From Glycomyces luteolus (lineage in GTDB: Bacteria > Actinomycetota > Actinomycetes > Mycobacteriales > Micromonosporaceae), in contig NZ_JAPZVP010000033.1 in the NCBI RefSeq assembly GCF_027622875.1, positions 1 through 36,688 on the forward strand: a DNA stretch of 36,688 nt. The letters are read 5' to 3'. A program made the translations under genes and the position numbers. Positions 6,775 through 14,134 of this stretch are shown here, in pieces (the stretch's first letter is position 1; each line of letters starts with the position of its first letter). The notes beneath the pieces were generated by a model that did not search any database, had not been told where the DNA came from, and worked only from the letters and a program-made list of their open reading frames with translations.

Positions 6775-7930
6775 CCAGCGCCTGGACCTGCCCCCGCGCA
6801 TCGGCATCGACCGGCCCGGCTCTTTCAGCCGCTCGGTCTTCCACGAGCGCCACCCGGTCCTCATCGAGAACCTCCTCCGCGACTTCCCGTACCCGGCGCA
6901 TATCCAGGCGCGCCTGGAGAACCTGCTCGCCGAGACCCTGAACGGCACCGTCCCGAGCGCGGTCCCGCCGGGCCCGAACACGCCGTCCTGGGAGGCCCAG
7001 ATCGCCGGGTGCGCGGGCAGGCCCTGGAGCGAACTGCCGTTCCTGTGGGCCGAGTCGTACTTCTACCGCCGCCTGCTCGAGGCCACCGAGTACTTCGAGG
7101 CCGAGAGTCCCTGGGGGGGCGTCGACCTCTTCGCGCCCCAGAAGCACGCGCAGCTCGCGGGGGAGGAGATCCGATCCGACCTCGACGCCTATGCGGCCCT
7201 TGCCGAACGCGAGCCCGACGAGCGCCGCCGGGCGCTCCTCACGGCGAGCCTCTGGGGCAACCAGGCCGACCTCGGCTTCCGCACTACCAGTTCCATTGCA
7301 GGGCAAAGCGATGTCATCGTCGACGACAGCGCCGCGATCTGGGACCTCGTCGACGGCCCCGGGGAAGGGCCGGTCATCGTGGTGGCCGACAACGCCGGAC
7401 GCGAACTCACCGCCGACCTCGCCCTCATCGACGCGATCCTCGAGACCGCGCACGTCGAACTCCACCTCAAACCGCACCCGTACTTCGTCTCCGACGCCAC
7501 CGGCCGCGATCTGCTCGCCACCCTCGACACACTCGCCGCGAACCCGAACAAGCCGGTCCAGGGGCTCGCCGAACGCCTCCGCGACGCGATCCGCGCCGAG
7601 CGGCTGCGCCTGCGCACCCACGGCTTCTACGTGCTGCCCAGTACCTACCGACACCTGCCTCCCGGCCTCGCGGGCGATTTCCGGGCCGCGAAACTCGTGA
7701 TCCTCAAGGGCGACTTGAACTACCGGCGCCTCGTCGGCGATCGCGAGTGGGACGCCGCCACGCCCTTCGGCGAGGTCGTCGACTACTTCCCCGGAGACGT
7801 GGCCGCACTGCGCACCGCGAAGTCCGATCTCGCCGTCGGCATCCCGCCAAAGCGTCTCAGTGAGTTGGAAACCGGTTCCCCGGATTGGCGGGTCAGCGGC
7901 ACGCACGCGATGATGCAAGTGCTGCACTGA
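6764..7930 (+). CDS. ARMT1-like / DUF89 damage-control phosphatase family protein
   Basis: The 388-residue protein shows the DUF89 signature set: SELPFLWAESYFYRRLLEA (residues 89-107), ASLWGNQADL (161-170), the metal-site motif VVADNAGRELTADL (Asp209, Asn210) and LVILKGDLNYRRLVGD (Lys315, Asp317, Asn319, Arg321). DUF89 enzymes are metal-dependent phosphatases that remove damaged or over-reactive sugar phosphates such as fructose 1-phosphate; subfamily III also includes the protein called ARMT1. The ATG lies inside the end of tetR, preceded by GGAG, so translation is probably coupled. An esterase gene follows after 15 bases. Why a house-cleaning phosphatase sits in a TetR-controlled unit is not evident from the sequence. 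Family assignment is fairly sure, substrate unknown. Confidence 0.82.
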   Translation: MADDQRLDLPPRIGIDRPGSFSRSVFHERHPVLIENLLRDFPYPAHIQARLENLLAETLNGTVPSAVPPGPNTPSWEAQIAGCAGRPWSELPFLWAESYFYRRLLEATEYFEAESPWGGVDLFAPQKHAQLAGEEIRSDLDAYAALAEREPDERRRALLTASLWGNQADLGFRTTSSIAGQSDVIVDDSAAIWDLVDGPGEGPVIVVADNAGRELTADLALIDAILETAHVELHLKPHPYFVSDATGRDLLATLDTLAANPNKPVQGLAERLRDAIRAERLRLRTHGFYVLPSTYRHLPPGLAGDFRAAKLVILKGDLNYRRLVGDREWDAATPFGEVVDYFPGDVAALRTAKSDLAVGIPPKRLSELETGSPDWRVSGTHAMMQVLH

Positions 7931-7945
7931 TCCAAGGAGGCGACG

Positions 7946-8869
7946 ATGCCGGTCGACGAGTACTTCACCAAGATGGCCGCGGGCATGGAGGCGGCCACCG
8001 CCCCGGGCGGGACCGACGAGGAGAAGGGCGCGCTCGCCCACGCGTTCCTGCAGGAGTACATCGGCGACGCCCTCGCTTGGGACGCCACCGGAGTCGCGAT
8101 CGAGGACATCGTGATCGACGGCCCCCATGGTCCGATCCCGTTGCGCCTCTACCGTCCCGAAGGCGGGGCCGGCGGCGCGATCCTCTGGTGCCACGGCGGC
8201 GGCTTCAGCCACGGCGACCTCGACATGCACGAGGCCCACGTGGCGAGCATCGAATTCGCCCGCCGCGCCGGCGTCGCGGTGGCGTCAGTGGAATACCGCC
8301 TCGCCGACGGCACGACCAGATACCCGGTACCGATCGACGACGTGCACGCCGCCTGGAACTGGTGGTGCCAGCAGCCGCTGCCCGAAGGCGCGCCGATCGC
8401 GATCGGCGGCGCCAGCGCCGGTGCCGCCCTGGCCCTCGCGACCGCGTTGCGCACCAGGGACACCGGCGGCCGAGCGGCGGACGCACTCCTGCTCGCCTAC
8501 CCCTTCGCGCACTACCCCAACCCGACGCTGAGCCCGGAGATGAGCGTCGAGATGGCGGCGATGCCGTTCCGGTTCACGCCCGAGGGGGTCGAGGGCATGG
8601 TGCGGAACTATGTGGGCCGCATCAGCGACGTGCCCGCGGACGCCCTGCCGGGCGCGGCCCGGCTCGACGGCCTGCCGCCCGCTCGGATCGCGGCCTCGGA
8701 GTACGACGACCTGCGCGCCTCGGCCGATCTGCTCGAGCGCCAACTCCGCGAGGTCGGCGTGCCGGTCGAGTCGTATCTGGCGCTGGGCATGACGCATGGG
8801 CACTTGAATCACTCGCCGGACCTCCCGGAGGTCGGGCATACTCTGGACTTCCTCGTGAAATTCCTTTAG
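7946..8869 (+). CDS. Alpha/beta hydrolase, hormone-sensitive-lipase-type esterase
   Basis: The 307-residue enzyme has the HSL-family oxyanion motif HGGG (residues 83-86), the nucleophile elbow GGASAGA with Ser157, an acid in SEYDDLRAS (Asp254/255) and the catalytic His in GMTHGHLNH (His284). It should hydrolyse short-chain carboxyl esters or lactones in the cytoplasm; there is no signal peptide. The start has a near-perfect ribosome-binding site, AAGGAGG, 6 bases upstream. It lies 15 bases after the ARMT1-like gene and is the last gene of the tetR-led operon; it converges on the marR gene with 37 bases between the two and no strong terminator hairpin seen. Confidence 0.86.
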   Translation: MPVDEYFTKMAAGMEAATAPGGTDEEKGALAHAFLQEYIGDALAWDATGVAIEDIVIDGPHGPIPLRLYRPEGGAGGAILWCHGGGFSHGDLDMHEAHVASIEFARRAGVAVASVEYRLADGTTRYPVPIDDVHAAWNWWCQQPLPEGAPIAIGGASAGAALALATALRTRDTGGRAADALLLAYPFAHYPNPTLSPEMSVEMAAMPFRFTPEGVEGMVRNYVGRISDVPADALPGAARLDGLPPARIAASEYDDLRASADLLERQLREVGVPVESYLALGMTHGHLNHSPDLPEVGHTLDFLVKFL

Positions 8870-8906
8870 CCGCAGGCATTCAGGAACGAGATGCGCTGCT
8901 TCGCGG

Positions 8907-9386
8907 TTACCAGCAGGTGCCGCCCTGCTTGCGTTCGGCGATGCGGTCGCGGACCCTGCCGAGGCCGTCGGCCATGGCCTTGCGCTCCTCGGGGCTGAGC
9001 ACGTCGATGAAGATCTCGCGCACGGCCTCCACGTGCCCGGGGGCGGCGCGCTCGAGCGTCGCGCGGCCCTCGTCGGTGATCTCGGCGAGGACGCCGCTCT
9101 TGCTCCACTCGCACTGGCGGCGCGTGACGAGGCCGGCCTTCTCCATCTGGCCGATCTGGTAGGTCAGGCCGCTCTTGGAGTTGATGAGCCGCTCGGCCAG
9201 TTCGGTCATGCGCAGCGCGCCCGATTCGGCCCGGTTGAGGGTCATCAGGATCGTGTACTGGAGGTGCGAGAGCCCCATGTCCTCCTTGAGCTGCTGATCG
9301 AGCTCGCGGTCGACGAGGGTCGCCGCCGAGATGAACGCGATCCACGCCTGCATCTCTTCGTCGTTCAACCAATTCGTGTGACCCAT
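8907..9386 (-). CDS. MarR family transcriptional regulator
   Basis: The 159-residue protein has the winged helix-turn-helix typical of MarR: MGLSHLQYTILMTLNRA, then LRMTELAERLINSKSGLTYQIGQMEKAGLVTRR, a wing (CEWSKSGVLAEITDEG) and the terminal dimerisation helices. MarR proteins repress divergent genes and respond to phenolic ligands or oxidants. A TAGGCT -10 box ends 6 bases before ATG 9386 (9393-9398 on the opposite strand), and one palindrome (9406-9419) lies just upstream of that box, so autorepression is likely. The divergent gene is ribA, whose upstream region holds the second palindrome. The C-terminus ends in GGTCW; its lone cysteine could be a redox sensor, which is speculative. Confidence 0.86.
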   Translation of the reverse strand: MGHTNWLNDEEMQAWIAFISAATLVDRELDQQLKEDMGLSHLQYTILMTLNRAESGALRMTELAERLINSKSGLTYQIGQMEKAGLVTRRQCEWSKSGVLAEITDEGRATLERAAPGHVEAVREIFIDVLSPEERKAMADGLGRVRDRIAERKQGGTCW

Positions 9387-9405
9387 GCCTCCAGCCTATC
9401 TCCTT

Positions 9406-9419
9406 GTTCAAATTTGAAC
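9406..9419. promoter_or_regulatory. MarR operator 1 (marR-proximal)
   Basis: GTTCAAATTTGAAC is a perfect 14-bp palindrome next to the putative -10 box of marR. It shares the 12-bp core TTCAAATTTGAA with the second site; the two centres are 37 bases apart. Confidence 0.7.
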
Positions 9420-9443
9420 TCAATAGTACCTTAGTGCGAGCAG

Positions 9444-9455
9444 TTCAAATTTGAA
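9444..9455. promoter_or_regulatory. MarR operator 2 (ribA-proximal)
   Basis: TTCAAATTTGAA, identical to the core of operator 1, lies 23 bases before the ribA start codon, in a position where a bound repressor would block initiation or early transcription of ribA. Confidence 0.7.
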
Positions 9456-9478
9456 ACGGTTCGAGCATCGGAGACGAC

Positions 9479-10126
9479 ATGGAAACCGTTCACGCGACCG
9501 CCGCGGTCCGCACCCGCGTCACCATCCCGCTTGCGTTCGCCGATGGCTACGAGACCACCGCCGAGGCCGTCACCTTCAAAGGCCTCGCCGACGGCCAGGA
9601 GCACCTGGCGCTGGTCTTTTCTGGGCGCAGCCTCGGCCACCCCGCCCCGGGCGCGGCGCCGCTCGTGCGGATGCACTCCGAGTGCCTCACCGGCGACGTC
9701 TTCGGCTCGGCCCGCTGCGACTGCGGACCCCAGCTCCGCGAAGCCGTCGAACGCATCAGCGAACGCGGCGGCGTGCTGCTCTACCTGCGTCAAGAGGGTC
9801 GCGGTATCGGCCTGTACAACAAGCTCGACGCCTACGCCCTGCAGGACGACGGCCTCGACACCTACGCGGCCAACGCCGCCTTGGGCCTGCCCGAGGACGG
9901 CCGCGACTACACCGCCGCCGCCCAGATGCTCGAGGCACTCGGCGTCGAGGCATTCGAGCTGCTGACGAACAACCCGGACAAGGCGCGCCAGCTTCGCGAG
10001 CTGGGCGCCGATGTGACCGCGACGGTGCCCACGGGCGTCTTCGCAACCGAGAGCAACGTCCGCTACCTCAGTGCGAAGGTCCAGCACACCGGCCACACGA
10101 TCGCCCTGGCGGCACTCGCGGCCTGA
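9479..10126 (+). CDS. ribA: GTP cyclohydrolase II (stand-alone)
   Basis: The 215-residue enzyme opens GTP to 2,5-diamino-6-ribosylamino-4(3H)-pyrimidinone 5'-phosphate, the first step to riboflavin. The zinc motif is present in RMHSECLTGDVFGSARCDCG (Cys69, Cys80, Cys82), followed by LRQEGRGIGLYNKL (substrate binding, catalytic Arg), LLTNNPDK and a C-terminal TGVFATESNVRYL. It lacks the N-terminal DHBP synthase domain found in the bifunctional RibBA of most actinobacteria, so it is probably an additional copy. Control by MarR through TTCAAATTTGAA palindromes is inferred. A GGAG lies 6 bases before ATG. Possible roles are extra flavin supply for flavoenzymes or supply of a pteridine-like precursor. 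A strong terminator follows directly. Confidence 0.9.
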   Translation: METVHATAAVRTRVTIPLAFADGYETTAEAVTFKGLADGQEHLALVFSGRSLGHPAPGAAPLVRMHSECLTGDVFGSARCDCGPQLREAVERISERGGVLLYLRQEGRGIGLYNKLDAYALQDDGLDTYAANAALGLPEDGRDYTAAAQMLEALGVEAFELLTNNPDKARQLRELGADVTATVPTGVFATESNVRYLSAKVQHTGHTIALAALAA

Positions 10127-10137
10127 CGAACCCCGAA

Positions 10138-10168
10138 GGGGCCCCGCATCGCGTTGATGCGGGGCCCC
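10138..10168. terminator. Rho-independent type terminator between ribA and arsR1
   Basis: GGGGCCCCGCAT (10138-10149) and ATGCGGGGCCCC (10157-10168) form a perfect 12-bp stem with a 7-base loop, followed on the plus strand by TTTCG. It sits between two convergent genes and may stop both. Confidence 0.8.
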
Positions 10169-10179
10169 TTTCGCGTGTC

Positions 10180-10533
10180 TCAGCAGCCTTTGGCCTGGGT
10201 GGCAGTCGAGAGGCCGGCCAGTGCGCGCATCGGGCCGGTGAAGGCGTCGCAGCACAGGGCGTAGATGTTGCTGCGGCCCTTAGGGGTCACGGTCACGAGG
10301 CCGAGTTCGCGCAGTGGCGCGAGGTGGTGCGAGACGAGGGTCTGGGCGAGCCCGGTCGCCTCGGTGAGTTCGCGCACCGTGCGGTCGCGCTCGGACAGGA
10401 GCATCACGATCGCCAGGCGGTTCTCATCGGCGAGGGCCTTGAACTGCGGTGCGAGGTCCCGGGCGCGTTCGACGAGCTTCTCGTCGGGCTCGGCGGTGAC
10501 GTCGGTCAGCTCGATCTCGATCAGGCGGCTCAT
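10180..10533 (-). CDS. arsR: ArsR-type metalloid-responsive repressor (first copy)
   Basis: The 117-residue winged-helix protein shows ArsR/SmtB features: APQFKALADENRLAIVMLLS, the recognition helix in VRELTEATGLAQTLVSHHLAPLRE and the wing GLVTVTPKGRSNIYAL. Instead of the classical ELCVCDL site in the recognition helix, cysteines are clustered at the C-terminal side (ALCCDAF around residue 93, and a final KGC), resembling ArsR subtypes that bind As(III) elsewhere. It is divergent from arsO; the 102-base region between them holds TATCAA repeats that may be its operator. It probably represses both itself and arsO. Metalloid specificity is inferred from the island context. Confidence 0.85.
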   Translation of the reverse strand: MSRLIEIELTDVTAEPDEKLVERARDLAPQFKALADENRLAIVMLLSERDRTVRELTEATGLAQTLVSHHLAPLRELGLVTVTPKGRSNIYALCCDAFTGPMRALAGLSTATQAKGC

Positions 10534-10558
10534 GCAACAAGTAAACCACAGAACTTGC

Positions 10559-10597
10559 TATCAACAGCAATCACTGGTATCAATTATCTCCGTTGAT
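10559..10597. promoter_or_regulatory. Candidate ArsR operator in arsR1-arsO intergenic region
   Basis: TATCAAC (10559-10565) and TATCAAT (10578-10584) are direct repeats with a 19-base period, and ATCAA (10579-10583) with TTGAT (10593-10597) makes an inverted pair spaced by 9. ATCAA/TTGAT half-sites are typical of ArsR operators, though usual spacing is nearer 6. The local AT-richness contrasts with the surrounding sequence. Confidence 0.5.
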
Positions 10598-10635
10598 GTG
10601 ATCGCGATCGGCGCGACCACCACAAGGAGGTCCTC

Positions 10636-12117
10636 ATGTCTCTCGCCACTCGCCGCCCCGCCAAGACCTGCGCCGTCATCGGCGCCGGCCCCGTAGGCCT
10701 CGCGGCCGCCGCCCACCTGCTCGAACGCGGCATCACCCCGATCGTCCTCGAAGCCGGCCCCGGCGCCGGAGCCGCGATCGGCCAGTGGGGCCACGTCCGC
10801 CTCTTCTCGCCGTGGCGCTTCGACATCGACTCGGCCGCAAGGCGACTACTCGAAGAGGCCGGCTGGACCGAGCCCGACGCCGACGGCCTGCCCACCGGCG
10901 CCGAACTCATCGGCCGGTACCTCGAGCCGCTGTCCGCCGCGCTCGACGACCACGTCCGCTACGGCACCCGCGTCACCGGCGTGGCCCGCCTCGGCGCCGA
11001 CAAGACCCACAGCCTCGGACGCGAAGGCCGGGCCTACCTGCTGCGCACCGTGAACGAAGCCGGCGAATGGTCCGACGTGATCGCCGACGCGGTGATCGAC
11101 GCCTCCGGAGTCTGGGGCCGAGCGAACCCGCTCGGCGCCAACGGCCTGCCCGCCGCCGGCGAGACCGCCGACGCCCCCTGGCAGGTCGGCCCGCTCCCGG
11201 ACGTGCTCGGACGCGACCGCGAGCGGTTCGCGGGCAAGCGGACCCTCGTGGTCGGCGCGGGCCACTCCGCCGCGAACACGCTGCTGCTCCTGGCCGAACT
11301 CGCCGAAGCCGAGCCGGGCACCGAGATCACCTGGGCCATTCGGGGCCGCAGCGCGGCCAAGGTCTACGGCGGCGGCTCAGCCGACGCGCTCCCCGCCCGC
11401 GGCACGATCGGCACGCGACTCAAGGCGCTCGTCGAATCCGGCGCCGTCGAACTCGTCACCGGCTTCACGATCGACGCATTCACCACGGCCGCAGACGGTT
11501 CGGTCGCGGTCAACGGGCAGACCGGCAGCCTCGCCGTGCGGCTGGAGGTCGACAGCATCGCCGCCGCCACCGGCTTCCGCCCCGACCTCGAGCTACTGCG
11601 CGAACTGCGCCTCGACCTCGACGCCACGGTCGAAGCCCCGGTGAAGCTCGCGCCGCTCATCGACCCGAACTTCCACTCCTGCGGCACCGTCCCCGCCCAC
11701 GGTGAGGCCGACCTCGCCCATCCCGACGAAGGCTTCTACATCGCCGGAGTGAAGAGCTACGGCCGCGCCCCGACCTTCCTGCTCGTCACCGGCTACGAGC
11801 AGGTCCGTTCCATCGCGGCCGCGCTGGCGGGTGACCGCGAGGCCGCCGACCGGGTCGAACTGGAACTTCCCGAGACCGGCGTCTGCTCCTCGAGCCGGGC
11901 GCTCGATGCCACGAGCATCGCCGACTCGAGCGAGGGCTCAGGCTGCTGCGGCGCTTCGGCCGAAGCCCCGGCCGACTCCGGATGCGGCACGGGCTGCGGC
12001 ACCGCGGTGGAGGAGTCGGTGGCGGTCGGCGCCCGCGGGCTCGCCACGGGCGTCCTGCAGGGCCGCGCCGGCGAGCGCGTCGAGCTGCCCCAGTTGAGCA
12101 AGGGCTGCTGCGGCTGA
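10636..12117 (+). CDS. arsO: ArsO-type flavin-dependent oxidoreductase with Cys-rich tail
   Basis: The 493-residue protein has an N-terminal FAD-binding motif (CAVIGAGPVGLAAAAHLLERG, GxGxxG) and a second dinucleotide motif (GKRTLVVGAGHSAANTLLLL, around residue 200) for NAD(P)H, the architecture of flavin-containing monooxygenase/BVMO-like proteins. Genes of this kind occur in actinomycete ars clusters and are called arsO; the exact reaction is not settled. The last 90 residues carry seven cysteines, four of them as CC pairs (VCSSSR, GSGCCG, SGCGTGCG, final KGCCG), a plausible As(III)-binding or reactive tail. AAGGAGG lies 5 bases before ATG. It is divergent from arsR1 and followed by a small kinase-like gene. 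Confidence 0.8.
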   Translation: MSLATRRPAKTCAVIGAGPVGLAAAAHLLERGITPIVLEAGPGAGAAIGQWGHVRLFSPWRFDIDSAARRLLEEAGWTEPDADGLPTGAELIGRYLEPLSAALDDHVRYGTRVTGVARLGADKTHSLGREGRAYLLRTVNEAGEWSDVIADAVIDASGVWGRANPLGANGLPAAGETADAPWQVGPLPDVLGRDRERFAGKRTLVVGAGHSAANTLLLLAELAEAEPGTEITWAIRGRSAAKVYGGGSADALPARGTIGTRLKALVESGAVELVTGFTIDAFTTAADGSVAVNGQTGSLAVRLEVDSIAAATGFRPDLELLRELRLDLDATVEAPVKLAPLIDPNFHSCGTVPAHGEADLAHPDEGFYIAGVKSYGRAPTFLLVTGYEQVRSIAAALAGDREAADRVELELPETGVCSSSRALDATSIADSSEGSGCCGASAEAPADSGCGTGCGTAVEESVAVGARGLATGVLQGRAGERVELPQLSKGCCG

Positions 12118-12126
12118 TCCGCCTGT

Positions 12127-12132
12127 TAGCTT
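12127..12132 (+). promoter_or_regulatory. -10 box for the P-loop gene (leaderless start)
   Basis: TAGCTT begins 10 bases after the arsO stop and is followed by 6 bases before ATG 12139. It suggests that this gene has its own leaderless promoter and need not depend on arsO transcription. Confidence 0.35.
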
Positions 12133-12138
12133 GGGCGG

Positions 12139-12654
12139 ATGAGGCGGGTGTTCATCACGGGAGTGTCGGGTGTCGGCAAGTCCACGGTCATCGGAGCGCT
12201 GGCGGCGCTCGGGTACGCGGCGATCGACACCGACTTCGGCGGTTACTGCTCGCCCGCTCCTGACGTGGAGCCGCCGAAGCCGACCGCCGAACCCGGCTGG
12301 GTCTGGAACGAGGCGCGCCTCCGGCGACTGCTGGACGCTGGAGGCGACCCGCTCTTCGTGAGCGGCTGCGTCCCCAACCAGGGCCTCTTCTACGCTGACT
12401 TCGACCGCATCGTCCTGCTCAGCGCCGCAACCGAAGTGGTGCGGCGCAGGCTCCTCGGCCGCTCCGGCAACGACTACGGGAAGGCCCCCGGGCAACTTGA
12501 GCAGGCCCTTCGCGACCAGGCCGAGGTCGAGCCGCTCCTGCGCGCCGGGGCGACCCTCGAGATCGACACCGATGCGCCGCTCGAGACCGTGACGGCCCGC
12601 CTCTTGGAGCACGCCCTCGAGCGAGGGCGACAGGGGCGATCGCCGCTTGATTAG
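12139..12654 (+). CDS. Small P-loop ATPase/kinase-like protein in the ars island
   Basis: The 171-residue protein starts RRVFITGVSGVGKSTVIGAL with a clean Walker A (GVSGVGKST, residues 8-16), has a D/E-containing strand (YAAIDTDFGG), a downstream strand PLFVSGCVPNQ with conserved-looking cysteine, and a LID-like R-rich segment VVRRRLLGRSGNDYGK, which together resemble adenylate/gluconate-kinase-like P-loop NTPases annotated as AAA_18/AAA_33. It probably phosphorylates a small molecule or nucleotide. It is not one of the usual ars genes, and it stands between arsO and arsR2 with its own -10 box, so it may be an unrelated insertion. Function unknown. Confidence 0.7.
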   Translation: MRRVFITGVSGVGKSTVIGALAALGYAAIDTDFGGYCSPAPDVEPPKPTAEPGWVWNEARLRRLLDAGGDPLFVSGCVPNQGLFYADFDRIVLLSAATEVVRRRLLGRSGNDYGKAPGQLEQALRDQAEVEPLLRAGATLEIDTDAPLETVTARLLEHALERGRQGRSPLD

Positions 12655-12674
12655 ACGTGTGCCAAAATAGGCGC

Positions 12675-13043
12675 ATGTCGAAGCAACCTGTTCACATCGC
12701 CAGACGCGATCTGGACGACTGTCGTGTGCCGCTCGTGAACGAGCCGCTCAGCGCCGGTCAGGCCGAGCGGCTCGCCCCGTCCTTCAAAGCCCTCGGCGAC
12801 CCGGTGCGGCTGCGCCTGCTCTCGCTCATCGCCTCCCACGCGGGCGGCGAGGTCTGCGTCTGCGACCTGACCGACGCGTTCGACCTCACCGCGCCCACCA
12901 TCTCCCACCACCTCAAGGTGCTCAAGGAGACCGGGCTCGTCTCGGCCGAACGCCGCGGCACCTGGGTCTACTACCGCGCCCGGCCCGAAGCGCTCGGCCT
13001 GCTCTCGACCGTGCTCGCCGTCCCGCAGGAGGCCGCCGCGTGA
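12675..13043 (+). CDS. arsR: ArsR family repressor (second copy, classical CxC site)
   Basis: The 122-residue protein has the ArsR winged helix: SFKALGDPVRLRLLSLIA, the metalloid-site motif GGEVCVCDLTDAF (the CVCDL sequence that gives the sulfur ligands for As(III) in classical ArsR), recognition helix LTAPTISHHLKVLKE and wing AERRGTWVYYRA. The start ATG 12675 has CAAAAT 6 bases upstream and no ribosome-binding site, again suggesting leaderless expression; a GTG at 12657 is in frame. The stop overlaps the acr3 start (GTGA), so arsR2-acr3-arsC form one tightly coupled operon that this protein should autoregulate. Confidence 0.92.
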   Translation: MSKQPVHIARRDLDDCRVPLVNEPLSAGQAERLAPSFKALGDPVRLRLLSLIASHAGGEVCVCDLTDAFDLTAPTISHHLKVLKETGLVSAERRGTWVYYRARPEALGLLSTVLAVPQEAAA

Positions 13044-14134
13044 GCGCCGTCGCCGAGGCCGAGGCCGACTCCCCGGTGCAGGTCAGGCTCTCGACGCTCG
13101 ACAAGTACCTGCCCGTATGGATCGGCGCGGCCATGGTCGCCGGCATCGCGCTCGGCCAGTGGATCCCCAGTGTCGGCAAGGCGCTGAACGCGGTCCAGAT
13201 CGGCGGCGTCTCGCTCCCGATCGCCGCCGGGCTGCTGCTCATGATGTACCCGGTGCTCGCCAAGGTCCGCTACGACAAGCTCGACTCGGTCACCGCCGAC
13301 AAGCGGCTCCTCGTCTCCTCGATCGTGTTGAACTGGCTCGTCGGCCCGGCGCTCATGTTCGCCCTCGCCTGGGTCTTCCTCCCGGACCTGCCCGCGTTCC
13401 GCACCGGCCTCATCATCGTGGGCCTCGCCCGCTGCATCGCCATGGTCATCATCTGGAACGACCTCGCCTGCGGCGACCGCGAAGCCGCCGCCGTGCTCGT
13501 CGCACTCAACTCGGTCTTCCAGGTCATCGCCTTCGGCGCGCTCGGCTGGCTCTACCTCGACGCGCTGCCCCGGTGGCTGGGGCTGGACTCGACGGGCCTG
13601 GAGGTCTCCGGCTGGGAGATCGCCCTCAACGTCGCGGTGTTCCTCGGCGTCCCGCTCGCCGCGGGCTATCTGACCCGCCGCATCGGCGAGCGCCGCAAGG
13701 GCCGCGACTGGTACGAGGCGACGTTCCTGCCCCGCATCGGCCCGTTCGCGCTCTACGGACTGCTCTTCACCATCGTGGTGCTCTTCGCCCTGCAAGGCGA
13801 GGCGATCCTCAGCCAGCCCATGGACGTCGTGCGCATCGCGCTGCCGCTGCTCGCCTACTTCGCGGTCATGTGGGCCGGGTCCTTCGCCCTCGGCAAGGGG
13901 ATCGGCCTGAACTACGAACGCTCCACCACGCTCGCGTTCACCGCCGCGGGCAACAACTTCGAACTCGCCATCGCCGTCGCGATCGCGACCTTCGGCGCCG
14001 CCTCCGGCCAGGCCCTGGCCGGGGTGGTGGGCCCGCTCATCGAGGTCCCGGTGCTCGTCGGCCTCGTCTACGTGAGCCTGTGGGCCCGCCGCTACTTCAC
14101 CGCCCGACCGCAAAGGAACACCGCGAATGCCTGA
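13040..14134 (+). CDS. acr3: Arsenite efflux transporter, ACR3 family
   Basis: The 364-residue membrane protein has about ten hydrophobic segments and the ACR3 hallmarks: the conserved cysteine of TM4 in VGLARCIAMVIIWNDLACGD and the conserved Glu in TM9 in AAGNNFELAIAVAIATFG. It exports arsenite (and possibly antimonite) across the cytoplasmic membrane by proton antiport. It is often named arsB in annotations although unrelated to the E. coli ArsB. GTG 13040 overlaps the arsR2 stop by four bases, and its own stop overlaps the arsC start by eight bases, so stoichiometric expression is expected. Length matches the family. Confidence 0.93.
   Translation: MSAVAEAEADSPVQVRLSTLDKYLPVWIGAAMVAGIALGQWIPSVGKALNAVQIGGVSLPIAAGLLLMMYPVLAKVRYDKLDSVTADKRLLVSSIVLNWLVGPALMFALAWVFLPDLPAFRTGLIIVGLARCIAMVIIWNDLACGDREAAAVLVALNSVFQVIAFGALGWLYLDALPRWLGLDSTGLEVSGWEIALNVAVFLGVPLAAGYLTRRIGERRKGRDWYEATFLPRIGPFALYGLLFTIVVLFALQGEAILSQPMDVVRIALPLLAYFAVMWAGSFALGKGIGLNYERSTTLAFTAAGNNFELAIAVAIATFGAASGQALAGVVGPLIEVPVLVGLVYVSLWARRYFTARPQRNTANA

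Noticed and set aside
6722..8239. A 505-codon open frame on the minus strand opposite the DUF89 and esterase genes
   Set aside because: Antisense shadow of high-GC coding sequence without motifs or start signals.
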